Shown: positions 13,700-18,075 of the stretch, in pieces
Layout: each line of letters opens with the position of its first letter
How positions within the stretch are numbered: position 1 is the first letter of the stretch
Origin: Ornithomonoglobus_A sp034090805
GTDB taxonomy: Bacteria > Bacillota > Clostridia > UBA1381
Reading direction: 5' to 3'
NCBI GenBank assembly: GCA_034090805.1
Contig: JAXDRV010000108.1
Location: 1-18,075, forward strand
DNA length: 18,075 nt
Notes under the pieces: model-generated
Told to the model about the DNA's origin: nothing
The model's input: the letters and a program-made list of their open reading frames with translations, nothing else
Databases searched by the model: none
Made by a program: the position numbers and the translations under genes

Positions 13700-15091
13700 A
13701 TGAAGATATATAATACCTTAACAAGAAAAAAGGAAGAATTTGTCCCGATGGACAAAAACGAGGTTAAAATGTATTCGTGCGGCCCGACGGTGTACGACTA
13801 TTTCCATATAGGAAACGCGCGTCCGTTTATCATATTCGACACAATGCGCCGATATCTTGAATATTCCGGCTGTAAGGTGAAATTCGTTCAGAATTTTACC
13901 GATGTTGACGATAAAATGATAAATCGTGCAAACTCGGAGGGGATAACCGTAAAGGAGCTGGGCGACCGATTTATAAAGGAATATTTTGAGGACGCTCATG
14001 CACTGGGAATACACGAGGCGACAGTTCACCCAAAGGCGACGGAAAACATTGACGCAATTATCGATATTATAAAAAAGCTTGAGGAAAACGGCTATGCGTA
14101 TAACGTTGACGGAGATGTGTATTTTTCAACGAAGAAATTCCGTGAGTACGGAAAGCTGTCGAAGCAGCCGCTTGAGGATCTTGAGGCGGGCGCAAGAATA
14201 GACGTAAACGAGCATAAGCAGGACGCAATGGATTTTGCGCTGTGGAAAAAGCAAAAGCCCGGAGAGCCGGCATGGGAGAGCCCGTGGGGAATGGGACGTC
14301 CCGGCTGGCATATAGAATGCTCGGCAATGGCAAACAAATACCTCGGCGAAACGATAGACATTCATTCCGGCGGACAGGATTTGATTTTCCCGCACCATGA
14401 AAACGAGATCGCACAGAGCGAATGTGCCAACGGGAAGCCGTTTGCGAATTATTGGATGCACAACGGCTACATCAACATAAACAATCAGAAAATGAGCAAG
14501 TCACTTGGCAATTTCTTCACGGTGAGAGATATTAGGGAGAAGTATGACAGCGAGGTTATACGCTTCTTTATGCTGTCGGCGCATTACCGCAATCCGATTA
14601 ACTTTTCGGATATGCTCATGGAGCAGGCGAAGTCGGCGGTTGAGAGAGTGTACACGTGCATAGAAAATCTCGAATTTCTGATGAATACCGCACCGGCCGG
14701 CGAGGTATCGGCTGATTTTGCGGCAAAGCTTGACGGATTTAAGAAAAAGTTTACCGACGCAATGGACGATGACTTGAATACCGCAGACGCAATAGCGGCG
14801 ATTTTTGATATAGTATACATGGCAAATACGGAACTGAACGGCGAAACTCCCAAGGCGGAGCTTGAGGCTGTTTTGTCTTTGATACATGAGCTTGGCGGTG
14901 TTCTGGGACTTTTTGAAAAGGAAACGAAAAAATCCCTTGACGCAGAGGTAGAGGCGATGATTGAGGAGCGAAACAAGGCAAGAGCCGAAAAGAACTGGGC
15001 AAAGGCGGACGAAATCAGAGATAAGCTCAAGGAAATGAACATTGTGCTTAAGGACACTCCGCAGGGCGTTCAGTGGTCGTTTGCCGAGTGA
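13700..15091 (+). CDS. cysS: Cysteinyl-tRNA synthetase
   Basis: A 463-residue class I aminoacyl-tRNA synthetase that charges tRNA-Cys. The opening YSCGPTVYDYFHIGNARPF gives the zinc ligand Cys27 and the HIGH motif as HIGN at 36-39. The rest of the zinc site is in WHIECSAMANKYLG and GGQDLIFPHHENEIAQSE. KMSKS is at 264-268. The C-terminal helical tRNA-binding region ends in the usual DTPQGVQW. Length is normal. The ATG has an AGGAGA site 9 nt upstream (13687-13692). It is directly followed by mrnC, as in many Firmicutes. Confidence 0.97.
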   Translation: MKIYNTLTRKKEEFVPMDKNEVKMYSCGPTVYDYFHIGNARPFIIFDTMRRYLEYSGCKVKFVQNFTDVDDKMINRANSEGITVKELGDRFIKEYFEDAHALGIHEATVHPKATENIDAIIDIIKKLEENGYAYNVDGDVYFSTKKFREYGKLSKQPLEDLEAGARIDVNEHKQDAMDFALWKKQKPGEPAWESPWGMGRPGWHIECSAMANKYLGETIDIHSGGQDLIFPHHENEIAQSECANGKPFANYWMHNGYININNQKMSKSLGNFFTVRDIREKYDSEVIRFFMLSAHYRNPINFSDMLMEQAKSAVERVYTCIENLEFLMNTAPAGEVSADFAAKLDGFKKKFTDAMDDDLNTADAIAAIFDIVYMANTELNGETPKAELEAVLSLIHELGGVLGLFEKETKKSLDAEVEAMIEERNKARAEKNWAKADEIRDKLKEMNIVLKDTPQGVQWSFAE

Positions 15092-15092
15092 T

Positions 15093-15476
15093 ATGGGAAA
15101 TTCGGCAAAGCAGTATTCACCGCTTGTGCTTGCGTATATGGGTGACTGCGTGTATGAGCTTTACGTAAGGAGCAGAGTGATAGAGGAGCATAGCACGATG
15201 CCGCCGAACAAGCTGCATCTGCAAACGGTCAAATACGTCAAGGCGCAGGCGCAGGCAAGGAGCATACACGCAATGCTTGAGCTTCTGACCGAGGAGGAGC
15301 TGGCGGTATACAAGCGGGGGAGAAATTCAAAATCCCATACCTCGGCAAAAAATGCGTCAATGACGGATTACCGTCATGCAACGGGCTTTGAGGCACTGAT
15401 AGGGTATTTGTACCTGTCGGGCGAAACGGAGCGTGTAAATGAATTAATGAAAATAGCGTATGAGAATGCGTTATAA
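15093..15476 (+). CDS. mrnC: Mini-ribonuclease III
   Basis: A 127-residue RNase III-like protein without a dsRNA-binding domain, involved in 23S rRNA maturation in Bacillus. YSPLVLAYMGDCVYELYVRS contains the catalytic-site Asp18 and TGFEALIGYLYL carries the second acidic residue, Glu100; RGRNSKSHTSAKNA is the conserved central loop. The ATG at 15093, one base after the cysS stop, is favoured over earlier in-frame codons inside cysS; there is no strong ribosome site, so translation is likely coupled to cysS. Confidence 0.92.
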   Translation: MGNSAKQYSPLVLAYMGDCVYELYVRSRVIEEHSTMPPNKLHLQTVKYVKAQAQARSIHAMLELLTEEELAVYKRGRNSKSHTSAKNASMTDYRHATGFEALIGYLYLSGETERVNELMKIAYENAL

Positions 15477-15483
15477 TAAAATA

Positions 15484-15536
15484 AGCCGGCGGCTTGCCGG
15501 ATTCGGAATATGGCGGGGGAGTGCGCTCTCCCGGCT
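15484..15536 (+). terminator. Branched GC hairpin between mrnC and the transketolase genes
   Basis: Outer agccgg/ccggct (15484-15489 with 15531-15536) competes with inner ccggc/gccgg (15486-15500) and gggag/ctccc (15517-15532) stems. No T-run follows, so it may be a weak terminator or mRNA processing structure. Confidence 0.3.
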
Positions 15537-15556
15537 GTAAACGAAAGGAGTAAACA

Positions 15557-16405
15557 ATGGACGAAAAAAGAAAAACGGAGCTTTCCGTTATTGCAAACAA
15601 GGTGCGTAAGGACGCATTAACGGCCGTTTACAATGCGGCATCGGGACATCCGGGCGGCTCGCTTTCAATAGCGGATTTGCTTACGCTGCTTTATTTTGAG
15701 GTTATGAATATAGACCCCAAAAATCCGAGAATGGAGGACAGGGACAGGCTTGTTCTTTCGAAGGGACATACAGCTCCAGCACTGTACGGGACGCTTGCCG
15801 AAAGAGGCTTTTTCCCGGTAGAGGACGTTGCCGGTTTCAGAAAAATCGACAGCTATCTCCAGGGACATCCCGATATGAATAAGGTTCCGGGCATTGATAT
15901 GTCGACAGGCTCATTGGGACAGGGCGTATCGGTTGCGGGCGGAATGGCTCTTGCGGCAAAGCTCGACAATAAGGATTACAGAGTTTATTCTATACTCGGC
16001 GACGGAGAGCTTGAGGAAGGACAGGTTTGGGAGCAGGCTATGTTTGCGGCTCATTACAAGCTTGACAATCTGACGATATTTATAGATAACAACGGACTTC
16101 AGATAGACGGAGATATTAAGGACGTAATGAATCCCACTCCGATAGACAAGAAGTTCGAGGCGTTCGGCTGGCACGTGATCAATGCGGATGCACATGATTT
16201 TGATTCGCTTCTGAATGCGATAAACGAGGCTAAGGCGACAAAGGGACAGCCTACGGCAATTGTTATGAAGTCCGTCAAGGGCAAAAACGTTTCATTTATG
16301 GAGAACAATCCCGCATGGCACGGAGCTGCTCCCAAAAAGGACGAATACGAAAAGGCAATAGCAGAGCTTGACGCTGTGATTGCAGGATTGGAGGCGAGCT
16401 TATAA
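15557..16405 (+). CDS. Transketolase, N-terminal (TPP-binding) subunit
   Basis: A 282-residue subunit that corresponds to the first third to half of a normal transketolase. It binds thiamine diphosphate and Mg2+: His31 in SGHPGGSLS, His71 in SKGHTAPALY, and GDG at 148-150 followed by IFIDNNG at 175-180. Together with the next gene it would move two-carbon units between sugar phosphates in the pentose-phosphate pathway. AAAGGAG precedes the ATG. The TAA stop shares one base with the ATG of the second subunit, as expected for a complex made in equal amounts. Other substrates are possible for split transketolases, but the core motifs fit the common type. Confidence 0.93.
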   Translation: MDEKRKTELSVIANKVRKDALTAVYNAASGHPGGSLSIADLLTLLYFEVMNIDPKNPRMEDRDRLVLSKGHTAPALYGTLAERGFFPVEDVAGFRKIDSYLQGHPDMNKVPGIDMSTGSLGQGVSVAGGMALAAKLDNKDYRVYSILGDGELEEGQVWEQAMFAAHYKLDNLTIFIDNNGLQIDGDIKDVMNPTPIDKKFEAFGWHVINADAHDFDSLLNAINEAKATKGQPTAIVMKSVKGKNVSFMENNPAWHGAAPKKDEYEKAIAELDAVIAGLEASL

Positions 16406-17334
16406 TGGCAAAAAAGGCTACGAGAGAATCATACGGAGCTGCACTTGTTGAATATGGCAGCAATCCGAATATAGTTGTGCTTGATGCGGATTTATCAAAG
16501 TCAACAAAAACAGAGATGTTCAAAAAGGCGTATCCCGAACGTTTTATAAACGTGGGAATTGCCGAGGGCAACATGATGTGTGTTGCGGCAGGTCTTGCTG
16601 CAAGCGGAAAGATTGCGTTTGCGTCGAGCTTTGCGATGTTTGCTGCGGGCAGAGCGTTTGAGCAGGTGAGAAACTCGATAGGATATACAAAGCTTAATGT
16701 TAAAATAGGCGCAACTCATGCCGGTATATCGGTTGGTGAGGACGGAGCATCGCATCAGTGTCTTGAGGATATTGCTCTAATGCGCAGTATTCCGGGTATG
16801 GTAGTGCTTAATCCGGCGGACGACAGAGAGGCAATGGCTGCCGTTAAGGCTGCAATCGACCATGAGGGACCCGTATATATGAGATTCGGACGTCTTGCGG
16901 TTGAGGACGTAAACGGCGATGACTATAAGTTTGAGCTTGGAAAGGGAGTTCAGCTGCGTGAGGGTGACGATGCTGCGATTATAGCAACGGGACTTATGGT
17001 AGGCGAGGCTATAAAGGCTCATGATATGCTCAAAAACGAGGGTATAAACGCAAGAGTAATAAATATCCATACAATAAAGCCTATAGATGAGGAAATAATA
17101 ACAAAGGCGGCAAAGGAAACAGGTGCTATAGTAACGGCTGAGGAGCATTATATTATGGGCGGACTCGGCAGTGCGGTTGCGGAGGTTGTCTGCGCAAATG
17201 CGCCCGCTCCTGTTAAGATTATCGGCACAGACCGCTACGGAAAGAGCGGCAAGCCTGCGGAGCTGTTCGAGGAATACGGCTTGACTGCGCAAAACATTGC
17301 CGATAAGGTAAAAGAAGCAATAAAAATGAAATAA
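16405..17334 (+). CDS. Transketolase, C-terminal (pyrimidine-binding) subunit
   Basis: A 309-residue subunit with the pyrimidine-binding domain and the C-terminal transketolase domain. The catalytic Glu is at residue 54 in RFINVGIAEGNMM. SFAMFAAGRAFEQVRNS, GISVGEDGASHQ and VYMRFGR are further family signatures; the C-terminal domain contains VTAEEHYIMGGLGSAVAE. Start overlaps the stop of the first subunit (TAATG). It is followed 22 bp later by a lipoprotein gene with its own ribosome site. Confidence 0.94.
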   Translation: MAKKATRESYGAALVEYGSNPNIVVLDADLSKSTKTEMFKKAYPERFINVGIAEGNMMCVAAGLAASGKIAFASSFAMFAAGRAFEQVRNSIGYTKLNVKIGATHAGISVGEDGASHQCLEDIALMRSIPGMVVLNPADDREAMAAVKAAIDHEGPVYMRFGRLAVEDVNGDDYKFELGKGVQLREGDDAAIIATGLMVGEAIKAHDMLKNEGINARVINIHTIKPIDEEIITKAAKETGAIVTAEEHYIMGGLGSAVAEVVCANAPAPVKIIGTDRYGKSGKPAELFEEYGLTAQNIADKVKEAIKMK

Positions 17335-17356
17335 GTTCGGAAAGGAGCGGCTTTTA

Positions 17357-17908
17357 ATGAAAAAGCTATTGTTTGTAATTGCGTCACTGATGATAACGAT
17401 CGGCGTTTGCTCCTGCGGCAAGGGCGGAGGAATGTTTGCAAAGCCTACCGCAACGCCGATGCCGGAGCTTGACCCTACGGCAATTTTAACAAGCGATAAC
17501 GTCTATGAGGGAATAAATTACGAATACGTTCCCGTTATTGACGGAGGGATCAAAACAGAGGGAAACACAAAAAGCGCAGTTTACGTAAGCGATCCCAAGG
17601 GAATAGGTGACAGCGTGGAGATAAAAATAACGCAGTACAGTGACACCGTAACGATAGATCAGGTGTATCAGCAGTTTGCGGCGGCAAAAGCAAAGCGTTA
17701 TGATATTACCGAGGTCACCGAGCTGGGAGAAACTGCGTATATAGCATATCCCACAATTCATGTGTACGACAGAGGGTGTATAATTGAGGTGACTGCGGGT
17801 TCAGGCAGTGACGAAACTCAGCAGCAGCTTTTGGTAAATCTGGCAAAGGTGGCTGTTGCCAATTTTGAACAGATCATGCCCGCCCCTGCGGTTCAGCAAG
17901 CGAATTAA
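17357..17908 (+). CDS. Small predicted lipoprotein, unknown function
   Basis: A 183-residue protein with a type II signal peptide: MKKLL, a hydrophobic core, then V-C-S-C at 17-20, so Cys20 is the likely lipid-bearing residue (Cys at -2 is unusual, Cys18 is the alternative). A Pro/Thr-rich linker (KPTATPMPELDPTA) leads to a compact domain of about 140 residues with no motif that I know. Predicted to sit on the outer face of the membrane. GGAAAGGAG precedes the ATG. It may be co-transcribed with the transketolase genes, with no obvious functional link. There is no clear terminator before the hairpin block starting at 17953. Confidence 0.82.
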   Translation: MKKLLFVIASLMITIGVCSCGKGGGMFAKPTATPMPELDPTAILTSDNVYEGINYEYVPVIDGGIKTEGNTKSAVYVSDPKGIGDSVEIKITQYSDTVTIDQVYQQFAAAKAKRYDITEVTELGETAYIAYPTIHVYDRGCIIEVTAGSGSDETQQQLLVNLAKVAVANFEQIMPAPAVQQAN

Positions 17909-17952
17909 GTCATCAAATTTATACGATTTGCGTGTAATTAATGCTCACTGAA

Positions 17953-18075
17953 CAAATGCGATTTTCAATCGCATTTGGAAAAATTATGACTATTGTCAAA
18001 ATTTTTCGTGTAAAATCAGAGATTTTACACAGTTCGCATTGATAAAGTCTGCCCAAATAAATATTTTGAGAACAA
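17953..18075. repeat. Block of abutting hairpins (copy 2, right edge cut)
   Basis: Begins with the complete first hairpin, caaatgcgatt/aatcgcatttg (17953-17977, 3-nt loop), then H2, H3, the spacer and the start of H4, same orientation as at 1-228. From 17958 the match with bases 1-118 shows one difference (18072 versus 115), in the H4 loop. Confidence 0.85.

Noticed and set aside
1..18075. The window as a small circular plasmid or phage with end overlap
   Set aside because: All genes are chromosomal housekeeping or envelope types, with no replication, mobilisation or virion gene, and the repeated ends are not identical. The idea is kept only as something to check by reads.

Overview
The window looks like a stretch of chromosome from an anaerobic Clostridia-type Firmicute, probably a gut member of the Oscillospiraceae/Lachnospiraceae range. 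The reasons are strong AGGAGG ribosome sites, sigma-A promoters with 17-bp spacers, a short HisG that needs HisZ, a transketolase split into two genes, the cysS-mrnC pair, and a serpin fused to S-layer homology domains. This placement is inferred from gene content only; no rRNA or tRNA gene is present.

Layout. Bases 1-228 are a block of six hairpins, the first five-prime arm cut by the window edge. The first part of the same block returns at 17953-18075. Genes at 320-5062 lie on the minus strand: an NhaC-type antiporter, an EamA/DMT permease and a secreted SLH-serpin. A FucU-type mutarotase (5384-5806, plus) faces a minus-strand gene for an exported, C-terminally anchored protein of unknown function (5903-7137). 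From 7360 everything is on the plus strand: dCMP deaminase and a methyltransferase with a frameshift, then a Nudix hydrolase. Next come hisZ, hisG, hisA and a TtcA-like PP-loop protein, then cysS and mini-RNase III, the two transketolase subunits, and a small lipoprotein.

How the genes work together. HisZ and HisG form the ATP phosphoribosyltransferase that opens histidine synthesis and HisA does the fourth step; hisD, C, B, H, F and I/E are absent, so this is a partial cluster. CysS and MrnC are a common Firmicute pair. The two transketolase subunits together make one pentose-phosphate enzyme. The serpin is probably shown on the cell surface as a protease inhibitor.

Most unusual content. 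(1) The hairpin block, with stems that abut with almost no spacing, present as direct copies about 18 kb apart. (2) A family of non-coding inverted-repeat elements (1965-2234, 5089-5230, 8968-9165) with related ends and flanking direct repeats of 9-12 bp, which look like MITEs. One supplies the stop codon of the methyltransferase; two sit between a gene and its upstream region. (3) Two genes each disrupted by what looks like one missing T in a T run (near 8039-8043 and 7120-7125). (4) A His/Cys/Asp-rich tail on HisZ.
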